This document shows, one piece after another, positions 1 to 8,601 of a stretch of 64,000 nt of DNA. The translations under genes were made by a program, and so were the position numbers. This stretch comes from Qipengyuania intermedia (GTDB lineage: Bacteria; Pseudomonadota; Alphaproteobacteria; Sphingomonadales; Sphingomonadaceae). The notes beneath the pieces were generated by a model. The model saw only the letters and a list, made by a program, of their open reading frames with translations, did not search any database and was not told where the DNA came from. The DNA lies in contig NZ_JAIGNS010000001.1 of the NCBI RefSeq assembly GCF_019711615.1, forward strand, positions 806,001 to 870,000. The letters run 5' to 3'. Position 1 is the stretch's first letter, and every line of letters begins with the position of its first letter.

Positions 1-3000
1 TCCCCGAAAACGAAGCTCGCGAACGGGTCGGAACCTTCGGTGAAGTTCAAGGTAAAGCTGTCGAAGTCATCGCCCGCGGGTGTGCTTCCGTCGGCGAGGT
101 TCTGGTCGTCTACCGTGACCGAACCCGGATCGGGATCCGCAGGGCCGGTGCCATCTTCGATCCGGATCGGCTGGCTGGCCGTGTCGACATCGCCATCGCC
201 GTCCGTCAGCGTATAGGTGAAGTCGGCGACGATCGGCCCGCCCGTCTGGTCGAGGCTATCGGTCGGGTTGAACGTCCAGTTGCCGTCCATGTCGATAGTA
301 TAGGTGCCATTCGCATTGGTCAGCGTTGCCACATTGCCGTCCTGCGGGACGGCAACGGTGTCCGAACCGACCGTAATCGCGGTAACGGTTGCGCTGTCAG
401 CACCTTCCGTATCGGCGACCCCGTCGGTCATGACATTGCCGCCGATATCAGCTGCATCTTCGGCGACCGTGATCAGTGCCTGGTCGGTTGCAGTCGGGAC
501 ATCGTCGACGATGCTGACCCGGATTTCACCGGTGCCGATGACGTTATTGTCCTGGTCAACGACCTGGTAAGTGAAGGTCTCGAAACCGGTAACGACAGTG
601 GCATTGACGGTATTTTCGCCATTGTCGCCGCCCTGGTCGGGCGTAAGGGTGTCGCCATCGACCGGCGCGGTGAGCGTATAGGTATACTCGCCAGTCACCG
701 GATCGAGGGTCAGCGTGCCGTAGCTTCCGGTGGCGCTCGAGGTCAGCGAATAGGTGAGCGTCCCGCTCGCACCGGTAACGGTGATCTGGCCGTTCGCGTC
801 GATTTCGCTGTCCGAACCTGCGTCGCTTCCGATGCCGTCCAGTCCTGCTTCGAATACCAGCGCATCGTTGTCGGAAACATTGCCCGAAACGTTGTTGATC
901 GTGATGACCAGCTGCGCCTCGGAGATATCGCCGTCGGCATCGATGATCTGATACGTGAAGGTATCGGTCGTATTGGCGTTGGTCGAATTGGCGAAGCTGT
1001 CGTAGGTGTAGTCGCCATTGGCCTGCACGGTCAGCGTGCCGAGCGAAGAGGTAACCGTGAACGGGCCGGTCGTATCGCTGTCGCCCGAGCCGTCGCTGGT
1101 TACGCCGACAATGCCTGCGAGGCCATCGGCACCTGCCACGTCGACACCGAAGCCGTCGTCGTCGGTGAGGATATTGCCATTCGTGCTGGCACCTTCCGAT
1201 ACGGAATTGGCATTGTCCTCGGCGACGGGGATGTCATCGACGATGGAGATGACGATCTGGCCCGGGGTTGCGTCGCTGTCGCCGGTGGCGTCGGTGACGC
1301 TCATGGTGATCGTGTCGCTCAGGGGGTTCACCTCGCCCTGGCCCGTGTGGGTCAGCGCTGCAGAGAGCGTGTATGTGTACTGGTAGGTGAAGTTGCCACC
1401 GCCATTGTCGACGATGCCCGTGATCTCGATCACGCCCTTGGTCGTCGTCAGCGTGTCGCCGATGGCCGGATCGGTCAGCGTGTTGCCGTTGTCCGCTTCC
1501 AGCGTGAAGGTGACGTCTTCACCATTGGTCACGAGATCGAAGCTGCCTGCAGCCGTCTCGCTGTTCGCACCGTGCTGGACGCCGTCTGCAAGACCGTCTT
1601 CAAAGACCGTCAGCGCATCGCCGGTGATGTCGGGAGCGTTGGGATCCTGGTTCAGCGTGATGACCAGCTCTGCCAGGTCCGTATCGCCGTCGGCGTCGGT
1701 GATCTGGTAGGTGAAGGTATCGCTCGTGACGCCCGAGGGGATCGAGGCGGTCGTCAGCGTATAGGTATAGCTGCCGTCCGGATTGATCGTCAGGTCGCCA
1801 TAGGCGCTCGAGACCGTCACTGCGCCGCCAACTGCCGTCAGCGCGCCTGCATCGCCCTCTTCGCCGGTGCGCACACCGGTAACCTCGATACCCGACGTGC
1901 CATCGGTATCGGCGCCAAGCTCGTCGGGATTGTCGCCCACGCCTGCGCCGTCATAGACATTGCCGGTCGTGAAGTTGCCGAGACCCTCGACGACGCTGTT
2001 CGTGTCGTCCTCGGCCGTGGGAACATCGTCGATGACCTGGATGTCGAGCGATGCGGTATCCAGCGATCCGTCGGTATCGGTGGCCACCACTTCGAAGCTG
2101 TCGGTGACGTCGTCTTCGCCGGCAGCGTCATGCTCGAGCGTGTTGTCGCTCAGCTCGTATTCGTAGAACACGGTTGCCGAGACCACATCGCCATTGGCGT
2201 CGGTGGTTACGGTCACATCGGTGATCCGGGCGGTGCCGAACTCGCCGGTGATCGAGACCGGATAGGTCTCGCCATTGCCCCAAACCGCAGTGCCGCCAAC
2301 CGTCAGCACGCTCAGCCCGTCGGGGCTGTCGACCGTGAAGCTGCCGTCCTGCACCAGTGCGGCCGCATCGGGCGACGAGCCTTCCGGCAGGTCGTCTTCG
2401 TCGACAATTTCTTCAGGCGTCTCGAGGTCGAGACCGTTGATGGTCACGATGTCGTCCGCGCCGTTGATCGTGATCGTCAGCGTGGTGGGGCGGTCGTCGC
2501 CGTCACCATCGCTCAGCGTGTAGTCGAAGACTTCCGTCAGGGTCTCGTTCGAGTCGAGGCCCTGGACCAGCGGGTTCGAATTATCGAGTTCGTAAGTGTA
2601 GCTGCCATCCGCATTGAGCGTCAGCGTACCGTAGAGACCGGCAAGCGGAGCGCCCACCGTGCCCGCATCGGTGCCGAACGAGAAAGCCGACACTTCGGCG
2701 CCGTCCGCACCCTGCGTATCTCCGCCATTGTCGCCATTGGCTTCGGCATCGGTGATGACATTGCCGCTGGCCGTGAGCGGACCGTCTTCGGTCACGCTGT
2801 CAGTATCCGGACGTACGGTGGGCACATCGTCGACGATGTCGATATCGAGATCGCCGGAGGTCGTGTCGCCATCCTGGTCGGTAACGGTCACTTCGAAGCT
2901 GTCGAAGGTGTCGTCGCCGTCGGTATTGGTGGTCAGCTCGTAAGTGTAACCGATCTCGCCTTCGGCGATCGAGGTCACGGTCAGAGTACCGAAGCTGCCC

Positions 3001-5834
3001 GTGAAGGTCTGGCCAACGGCGGTCAGTGCAGTGCCGCCGATCGTGATCACCGCCGGGCCATCGGGCGCGGTATAGGTGAAGGTGCCGCTCGTGAACTCGC
3101 CATCGGTCGCCGCAGCCGAACCTGCCGGAAGACCGGCCTCATCGACTTCGGTACCGGCTTCGCCGGCAACCGGAAGATCCAGCGTGACCGGGCTGTCAGC
3201 GATGGAGATGACCAGCGTGGCCGTGGCCGTATCGCCGTCACCGTCCGTGATTACGTAGTCGAAGCTGTCTTCGACATCGCCGGGCGTACCCGCATCGCGG
3301 GTGTAGCTGTAGGTGCCGTCGGCCGCGATCGTCAGCGTGCCGTATGCGCCCTGCACGGTTTCGCCCGCAGCGCCCGAACCGCCGGAACCGGTGAAGGACG
3401 TGACGTTTGCATCGTCTGCACCGACAGTGTCGTTGGAAAGTACGTTGCCGCCGACCGGGCCATATTCGCCCGCAGCAATCGCATTGCTGTCATCCTCGGC
3501 ACTGGGCGCGTCGTCGATGATCGCGATGACCAGCGTGGTCGAAGCCGTATCGCCGTCGCTATCGGTAACGGTGAGCGAGAAGCTCTCGCTGTCCGGATCG
3601 GAGAGCGTATTGTCGAGCAGTTCGAAGCTGTAGCTGTAGGCGCCATTGCTTTCGGTGATCGTCAGTACGCCGCTGTCGGTCGCAACCTGTCCGCCAGCGG
3701 TCACATTGACACCGTTAATGACGAGCGAGGCAATTGTGTCGCCGCCGGTCGTGATCGAGATGACACCGGTTGCGATTTCACCGTCGCTCGCCGAATTCGA
3801 ACCGGCGGGTTCGCCATCGCGAGCGCCCAGGGCGGCCTCGTCGACGTCATTGTCTCCTTCGACAGCAATTTCCGGAGTGGAATCGGGCGAAAGGGTCAGC
3901 GTTACGGTGGCGGTAGAAACGTCACCGTCGCCATCCGTAATAGCGTACTGGAACGTGACGGTTCCGGTCTCACCCGCACCCGGGGTGTAGGTGAAGCTGC
4001 CGTCGCCATTGTAAGCAAGGCTGCCGGTGCCGCTGAGCGAACCGTCCACTGCTTCAACGCCGGTCGCAAGATCCACGCCGTCAGCGCCAACCGTGTCGTT
4101 GGCGAGAACGTCGATGGAAATCGCTGCATTTTCGGACGACTGCGAAGCGCTGTCGTCGACCGCCTCCGGAACGTCGTCGACGATCGTGATTTCGAGATCG
4201 TCTTCGGCCCGGTCCCCATCGAGATCGGTAATTACGATCGGGAAAGTGACGGTCGTGCCGTCGGTATCGCCGGTGTTGTCGGTCAGTTCGTAATCGTAGG
4301 TGATGGTGCCGACGCCGGTAACCGGGTCGTAGGTATAGCCGGTAATGGTAAGCGTGCCGGTTTCGTCCGAAACGACGACCTGCGGCAGGTTGTCGGGGCC
4401 GAGGACAGTGCCGCCGATGGTGATCGTGTCGACGCCATCGGGCGAAGTGAAAGTGATCGTGCCGGTCGCAGTCTCATCATCACCGTCGAAGTTCGAACCT
4501 TCGGGCTCGTCATCGCGCGTATCGGTCGTCGGCGGGAGCTGGCCTTCCTCGACCACTGTCGCGTCATCGCCTTCGGGAACGTTGGTGATCACGTTCGGCG
4601 CATCGCCGATATTGATCGTCAGCGTTGCAGTGCTGGTGCTGCCGTCCGCATCGGTGATCGTATAGGTGAATTCCTCGCTGACACCGCCGGGGGTGTTGAC
4701 GAAGCGATCGTAGGAATAGCTGCCGTCGGCATTGAGCGTCAGTTCGCCATAGGTACCGACCAGCGTGCCGCCAGGAGCTGCCGAGCCGCCATCGTTGGCA
4801 AAGCCCGTGACCGCGCCCGCTTCGGCATAGCCGTCGGCCCCGGATTCGTCGTTGTCGGTGACATTGCCGAAGATCGTGTCGTGCGAGCCGCCCGGCACTT
4901 CGTTGCTGTCGTCGCGCGCGATCGGTGCGTCGTCGACCACGTTGATCTGGAGCGTCGCGGTGGCGCTGTCGCCATCCGTATCGGTGACCGTCATCGAGAA
5001 CGAACCGTCGACCGTTTCGCCGACAAGGTTGTCCGTCAGGGTGAAGGTAAAGCCGATCTCGCCGCCTTCTAGGTCGATGCTCGTGATCGTGATGAAACCC
5101 TTGTCGCCGACGAAAGTCTGACCGACTTCGGTGACCGCCACGCCATTGATCGCGACCGATGCGACGCCGTCGGGAGAATTGAAGACGATCGTGCCAGCGG
5201 CAGTTTCCAGGTTGGTTTCATCCCGGGTACCTTCGCTTTCGCCCACACCGTCGATAGTGCGCGCAGGCAGGCCCGATTCGTCGACGGTTGCGATGGCGTT
5301 GATGACGCCCGCCGGATTGTCGGGCGTTTCGACCACGATGTCGGGATCCTGGTCGACCAGGTAGGGAATTATCTCGCGCTCTTCGGGTTCGGGGAACTGG
5401 AGCTGCGTATAGGGAAGGAGGTCGCCGATATCGTAGGCGGCCTGAATGTTGCCGGGGTCGACTTCGAAATTGCCGCCCGAACTTTGCGGGTCGCCGGCAG
5501 CAGGCTGCGGCTCGTTGCCGGTCAGCAGTGCTGCGAGGTTGGCAGCTGGTACGGTGACACCGTCGACAACGATCTGGGGCACGATGATCGCGCCTTCGGG
5601 AATGACGATGCGCGTTCCGTCGTCGAGGACGATGACGAGATCGCGCCCTGCGGATGTCAGGTTTTCGAGCGAGGCCCCGTCGGGAAGAACGACCACGCCG
5701 TTTTCATCGGGGACCAGGACGATGTCCGCATTGGCACGAGTCGCCGCCGCCGTGGACCGGCTGCTGCCCGTGTCCATATCCTGGCTATCCTGTGCATCGG
5801 CGAAATCGCCATTCTGCTCGAAACTGTCCATCAT
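1..5834 (-). CDS. Giant repeat adhesin (VCBS / T1SS-143-type repeats), N-terminal part
   Basis: The minus strand is open from a tandem ATG-ATG at 5834/5831 to the window edge, giving 1944 codons without a stop; the C-terminus lies outside. The first ~130 residues have no Sec signal peptide and contain a hydrophobic strand-rich block (VLVPDENGVVVLPDG) like the prefix domain of BapA-type adhesins. After residue ~200 come many tandem beta-sandwich repeats of ~100-180 residues, each carrying phrases such as YTITDADGSTSTATLTI, VVDDAPIARDD and GTLTLNADGSYSY. These match VCBS, cadherin-like and T1SS-143 repeats. Acidic DxDGD turns suggest calcium binding. Family members are exported by type I secretion and act in surface attachment or biofilm; that role is inferred, because the secretion signal and transporter genes are not in view. 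The preceding hairpin and the weak AAGAGGA ribosome site fit the 5834 start. Confidence 0.88.
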   Translation of the reverse strand, partial: MMDSFEQNGDFADAQDSQDMDTGSSRSTAAATRANADIVLVPDENGVVVLPDGASLENLTSAGRDLVIVLDDGTRIVIPEGAIIVPQIVVDGVTVPAANLAALLTGNEPQPAAGDPQSSGGNFEVDPGNIQAAYDIGDLLPYTQLQFPEPEEREIIPYLVDQDPDIVVETPDNPAGVINAIATVDESGLPARTIDGVGESEGTRDETNLETAAGTIVFNSPDGVASVAINGVAVTEVGQTFVGDKGFITITSIDLEGGEIGFTFTLTDNLVGETVDGSFSMTVTDTDGDSATATLQINVVDDAPIARDDSNEVPGGSHDTIFGNVTDNDESGADGYAEAGAVTGFANDGGSAAPGGTLVGTYGELTLNADGSYSYDRFVNTPGGVSEEFTYTITDADGSTSTATLTINIGDAPNVITNVPEGDDATVVEEGQLPPTTDTRDDEPEGSNFDGDDETATGTITFTSPDGVDTITIGGTVLGPDNLPQVVVSDETGTLTITGYTYDPVTGVGTITYDYELTDNTGDTDGTTVTFPIVITDLDGDRAEDDLEITIVDDVPEAVDDSASQSSENAAISIDVLANDTVGADGVDLATGVEAVDGSLSGTGSLAYNGDGSFTYTPGAGETGTVTFQYAITDGDGDVSTATVTLTLSPDSTPEIAVEGDNDVDEAALGARDGEPAGSNSASDGEIATGVISITTGGDTIASLVINGVNVTAGGQVATDSGVLTITESNGAYSYSFELLDNTLSDPDSESFSLTVTDSDGDTASTTLVIAIIDDAPSAEDDSNAIAAGEYGPVGGNVLSNDTVGADDANVTSFTGSGGSGAAGETVQGAYGTLTIAADGTYSYTRDAGTPGDVEDSFDYVITDGDGDTATATLVISIADSPVTLDLPVAGEAGTEVDEAGLPAGSAAATDGEFTSGTFTYTAPDGPAVITIGGTALTAVGQTFTGSFGTLTVTSIAEGEIGYTYELTTNTDGDDTFDSFEVTVTDQDGDTTSGDLDIDIVDDVPTVRPDTDSVTEDGPLTASGNVITDAEANGDNGGDTQGADGAEVSAFSFGTDAGTVGAPLAGLYGTLTLNADGSYTYELDNSNPLVQGLDSNETLTEVFDYTLSDGDGDDRPTTLTITINGADDIVTINGLDLETPEEIVDEDDLPEGSSPDAAALVQDGSFTVDSPDGLSVLTVGGTAVWGNGETYPVSITGEFGTARITDVTVTTDANGDVVSATVFYEYELSDNTLEHDAAGEDDVTDSFEVVATDTDGSLDTASLDIQVIDDVPTAEDDTNSVVEGLGNFTTGNVYDGAGVGDNPDELGADTDGTSGIEVTGVRTGEEGDAGALTAVGGAVTVSSAYGDLTINPDGSYTYTLTTASIPSGVTSDTFTYQITDADGDTDLAELVITLNQDPNAPDITGDALTVFEDGLADGVQHGANSETAAGSFDLVTNGEDVTFTLEADNGNTLTDPAIGDTLTTTKGVIEITGIVDNGGGNFTYQYTYTLSAALTHTGQGEVNPLSDTITMSVTDATGDSDATPGQIVISIVDDIPVAEDNANSVSEGASTNGNILTDDDGFGVDVAGADGLAGIVGVTSDGSGDSDTTGPFTVTSSLGTLTVQANGDYTYDSFANSTNANTTDTFTYQIIDADGDISEAQLVITINNVSGNVSDNDALVFEAGLDGIGSDAGSDSEIDANGQITVTGASGTLTYSLTSSATGSYGTLTLDPVTGEYTYTLTAPVDGDTLTPDQGGDNGENTVNATVVTGFETFTYQVVDQDNNVIGTGEIRVSIVDDVPTATDQALITVAEDAADIGGNVMTDGVADTEGADSATVTAITVGSDTVAVPQDGNVATLTNANGTYTIDMDGNWTFNPTDSLDQTGGPIVADFTYTLTDGDGDVDTASQPIRIEDGTGPADPDPGSVTVDDQNLADGSTPAGDDFDSFTLNFTEGSDPFASFVFG

Positions 5835-6215
5835 CTCGGTCCTCTTCTCAGCCGGAAGGAGGAGCGAAATCTCCTCCCTAACGCGAGAATTGCCGAACAT
5901 GATGCGAGCCGCGAAAGACCGGGAGACAACCCCCCGAAATCGTTTCGAGCAAGAAGCGGGAATGATCCCGTCCAGCAATTTTCGCGGCCCGACTTTTCAT
6001 CTCGATCCGGCGAATCGACTTGCCGGTGAGATGTGTCGTTGCATTATGTGAAACAGTTCAGCGCCAATCTTTCAATGTTGTTAACTACTTGGGAGAGCCC
6101 CAAATCTGGCCTCGGCACGCCGAAAATGGCCCAGAAAGCCACTTAAATATCTGGTTTTCAAGGATACTTCTTCACTGTCCGGTTTTGGGACGAGAAACGA
6201 AGAATTATGCGCGTT
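5835..6215. other. Leader and intergenic region upstream of the adhesin
   Basis: No convincing gene lies in these 381 bases; the open frames here are extensions of frames antisense to the adhesin. The segment is more AT-rich than its surroundings, especially around 6050-6200, as expected for a promoter of the minus-strand adhesin. A perfect 7-bp hairpin (GGAGGAG, loop, CTCCTCC) occupies 5858-5877, 24-43 bases upstream of the start codon in the transcript. A GTTAAC motif sits near 6080. I could not place -35 and -10 boxes with confidence. Confidence 0.5.
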
Positions 6216-7058
6216 TCAACCTGTCACCGACACCCGCTGCCGGAAGGTAACGTTCACACGATCGGAAAGCAGGAGGTACGGGACCCAGATGGCAATACTC
6301 ACCATGACCGTGTTGATGTTCGCCATCAGCAAGGTCGAAAGCGGAGTGGCGACCTCGCTCGGCAAGCCGACGCCTGACAGGGACCATGCGATCGCGACCT
6401 GGGACAGGATGTCGAGCATCCACACATAGGCGAGCATCTTGGGGAACAGCGGAACGCGGCGCAGCGCGAGCACGAAGCACACCACATAGAAGAAGTTCAT
6501 CATCGCCAGCTCCACGGCCATGGCGAGGTAGAGAGTATGACTCCACGCGGGCGCGTGCGCGAGAAGCGCGGGCTGGATCATGAAGAATTCTCCGGTGCGC
6601 ATCACGACCCCGAACAACAGGCCGACAAGCAGGGAGGTCAGGAAGCCGGTCGTCCCATAGAGCGGGTGACGCTTCGCCTCGCGCTCGCGCAGGTTTCTCC
6701 AGCGGCCGAACAAGGCCAGACTAATGCCCGGAGCTTCGTCGTTCGATTGGAATGCATCGCGTGCCAGCCGAAAACCGAGCAGCGGGGCAATGATGATCGC
6801 CAGATAGGGGATTGCAGCGATCATGAGCCAGTCCGCACTCGCGCCAAACGCCGACGCCTTGGCCAGCTTTGCAGCGGAAAGCAGGACCATGACCGCTACC
6901 CAGGCCAGCGCGAGATGGGCGAGATGCGACTCGATCCAGCGGGTGATCGCGACGCTTCGCAGCGCAAGTTTTCCGGAATAGGTCCTCGACGCGGTGACCA
7001 ATGGCTTCAGGGATCGAGCCCCTTCCTGAGTCACCACCCCCAGGAAGTTCCGAATCAT
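6216..7058 (-). CDS. DUF2569-like polytopic inner-membrane protein
   Basis: The 280-residue protein has about six or seven hydrophobic segments, roughly at residues 48-68, 80-100, 138-158, 168-205, 210-230 and 240-265. The end, IWVPYLLLSDRVNVTFRQ, closely resembles the IW-PY-SxRVxxTF signature at the C-terminus of DUF2569 proteins, and the segment before it (FFYVVCFVLALRRVPLFPK) also fits. DUF2569 proteins have no established function. It reads in the same direction as the adhesin, 381 bases upstream of it, and diverges from the flp pilin gene. No catalytic motif is visible. The family assignment rests on motif memory only, so it is moderate. Confidence 0.65.
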   Translation of the reverse strand: MIRNFLGVVTQEGARSLKPLVTASRTYSGKLALRSVAITRWIESHLAHLALAWVAVMVLLSAAKLAKASAFGASADWLMIAAIPYLAIIIAPLLGFRLARDAFQSNDEAPGISLALFGRWRNLREREAKRHPLYGTTGFLTSLLVGLLFGVVMRTGEFFMIQPALLAHAPAWSHTLYLAMAVELAMMNFFYVVCFVLALRRVPLFPKMLAYVWMLDILSQVAIAWSLSGVGLPSEVATPLSTLLMANINTVMVSIAIWVPYLLLSDRVNVTFRQRVSVTG

Positions 7059-7426
7059 TTCAATCTCCTAGCCGAATCATAATCGTGCGCCGCGCGCCGG
7101 ATTCGGGTAAAAATGCATCACTCTTAGCTTTTGTTAACCTACGATCTTTACTTTTGCCCAATTTAAGTTACTAAAAAGTAGACAAATTGTAAAAGCGTTG
7201 CACCGAAGTTGACCGTAAGCAGCGTTTGAGTGAACTTGATTGTGCTCCGAGGGAGCCAGCGTGAAACGAACCGGTGCATCCGGTTACACAACAAAAACAG
7301 GTCGCGCCGGTTCCACAACGTTACCCCCCTCGGGCGGGCCATTCCGGAAATAGATGCCGGAGGTCCTGTGTATGAAATGACAGATCGTCTCTCCTGGCGG
7401 ATGTCTTCAAGACTTGGGGTAATACT
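7059..7426. other. Divergent promoter region between DUF2569 gene and flp
   Basis: No gene is supported in these 368 bases. The part from 7110 to 7200 is AT-rich and contains a TTAACC hexamer at 7134-7139 and a TTAAG at about 7164, resembling half-sites of the CtrA consensus. In Caulobacter the flp-type pilin gene pilA is CtrA-activated, so these are plausible regulatory sites but not proven. The last ~200 bases form a long 5' leader of flp with a GGGG ribosome site at 7416-7419. Confidence 0.45.
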
Positions 7427-7606
7427 ATGTTCAAGAACTACATCACTGAAGAAGCCGGTGCATCGGCAGCTGAATACGCTCTGATCCTCGCCATCGTCGG
7501 CGCTGTGATCGCCACGGCAACCATCGCGCTTCGCGGCGAAATCGTCACCGCGATCAACAACGCGAAGACGAACGTTGCTGACGCGAACGCTCAGAACACT
7601 GTCTAA
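7427..7606 (+). CDS. flp: Flp family type IVb pilin
   Basis: The reading frame encodes 59 residues, too short for many gene callers. It begins MFKNYITEEAGASAAEYALI, the class IVb prepilin signature. Cleavage by the Tad prepilin peptidase is expected after Gly11, leaving Glu at +5 and Tyr at +6 of the mature pilin. A single hydrophobic stretch (residues 18-34) forms the pilus core helix, and the short polar tail is Asn/Ala-rich. It is the major pilin subunit of the Tad pilus and the first gene of the locus. A strong terminator follows immediately, separating it from cpaB and allowing higher expression of pilin than of the assembly genes. Confidence 0.95.
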   Translation: MFKNYITEEAGASAAEYALILAIVGAVIATATIALRGEIVTAINNAKTNVADANAQNTV

Positions 7607-7615
7607 GCAAAAATT

Positions 7616-7650
7616 AAGGTCCCGCCGGCATCATCGGCGGGACCTTTTCT
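7616..7650 (+). terminator. Rho-independent terminator after flp
   Basis: A perfect 12-bp stem, AAGGTCCCGCCG (7616-7627) with its complement (7635-7646), encloses a 7-base loop and is followed by TTTTCTCGTTTTT. It lies 10 bases after the pilin stop codon and 28 bases before cpaB. Partial read-through would set a high pilin to assembly-protein ratio. Confidence 0.9.
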
Positions 7651-7677
7651 CGTTTTTCACTCGGGGGGGTAAAGATC

Positions 7678-8601
7678 ATGCGTGGCAGGAATCTGCTCAT
7701 TGCCGGTATCGCCGTATTCCTCGGCCTCTTGGCCGTGTACCTGGCGAATGCCTATTTTACCGGAATGGAAGAACGGCAGGAAGCGATTGCCGAAGAGCAA
7801 CAGCTCGCCCGCATCGTGGTCGCCACCCAGCCCATGAGCTTCGGCCAGCCGTTGACCGATACCACGGTCCGGCTTGCAAACTGGCCTGCGGACGCGGTTC
7901 CGGAAGGCGCCTTCACCTCTCTCGAACAAGCCATGATGGGCGGACGCGTCGCGCTTCGCCCGATCGTGCCCGGCGAGCCTATCCTCGCCTCCAAGGTCAG
8001 CGGCGACAATGGCCGCGCCACCCTGGCATCCAACCTTCCCGAAGACATGCGCGCAGTCTCCATCCCTGTTAACGCGGTTGCCGGCGTCGGCGGCTTCGTC
8101 CGCCCGGGCGACGTGGTCGACGTGATGCTGACCCGACAGATCCCCGGTGAGGGAACGCAGCAGCAGGACAAGATGACCACGGTCGTGCTCGAGAATGTCC
8201 TCGTCCTCGGCATGGACCAGGTGGCGGATGAAAACGCCACGGAGCCGGTCGTGACCAATACGGCCACCCTGCAGGTCGACATGTTCGGCGCGCAGAAGCT
8301 GGCCCTCGCCCGGGAAATCGGCAATCTCAGCCTGGCGCTGCGCAATGTCGAAAACCAGGAAGTCGGCGCGACCGAAACGGTCGTCGCGAACGATCTGGGC
8401 GGCGGCGGACGTTACATCAACCGCAGCACCACCGCCCCGGCACCCATGCTGGCGGCTCCTTCCTATTCCCCGCCGGTTCGCGGCGCTACTTCTGGGCCCC
8501 GACAGGCAAGTGCACCGGCCCGCCCGCGCGGCCCGACCATGAGCGTGGTGCGCGGCACCAATGCTGAAACCTATTCCGTGGAGACGCTCCGTGGCAATTA
8601 A
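7678..8601 (+). CDS. cpaB: Flp pilus assembly protein CpaB (RcpC)
   Basis: The 307-residue protein starts with an N-terminal membrane anchor (residues 5-25, NLLIAGIAVFLGLLAVYLAN). A SAF-type domain follows at about 40-105 (VVATQPMSFGQPLTDTTVRL ... VALRPIVPGEPIL) and then the RcpC/CpaB-type domain (PVNAVAGVGGFVRPGDVVDV). The C-terminal ~60 residues are Pro/Ala/Arg-rich and probably disordered. CpaB proteins act in the periplasm with the CpaC secretin and are needed for Tad pilus assembly. It overlaps the start of cpaC by 11 bases. A G-rich ribosome site precedes the ATG. Confidence 0.93.
   Translation: MRGRNLLIAGIAVFLGLLAVYLANAYFTGMEERQEAIAEEQQLARIVVATQPMSFGQPLTDTTVRLANWPADAVPEGAFTSLEQAMMGGRVALRPIVPGEPILASKVSGDNGRATLASNLPEDMRAVSIPVNAVAGVGGFVRPGDVVDVMLTRQIPGEGTQQQDKMTTVVLENVLVLGMDQVADENATEPVVTNTATLQVDMFGAQKLALAREIGNLSLALRNVENQEVGATETVVANDLGGGGRYINRSTTAPAPMLAAPSYSPPVRGATSGPRQASAPARPRGPTMSVVRGTNAETYSVETLRGN

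Noticed and set aside
1347..5072. A 1241-codon open frame on the plus strand.
   Set aside because: It is antisense to the repeat adhesin. The minus-strand frame shows clear domain repeats, while this frame gives Arg/Val/Gly-rich sequence without known motifs, as GC-biased antisense frames do.
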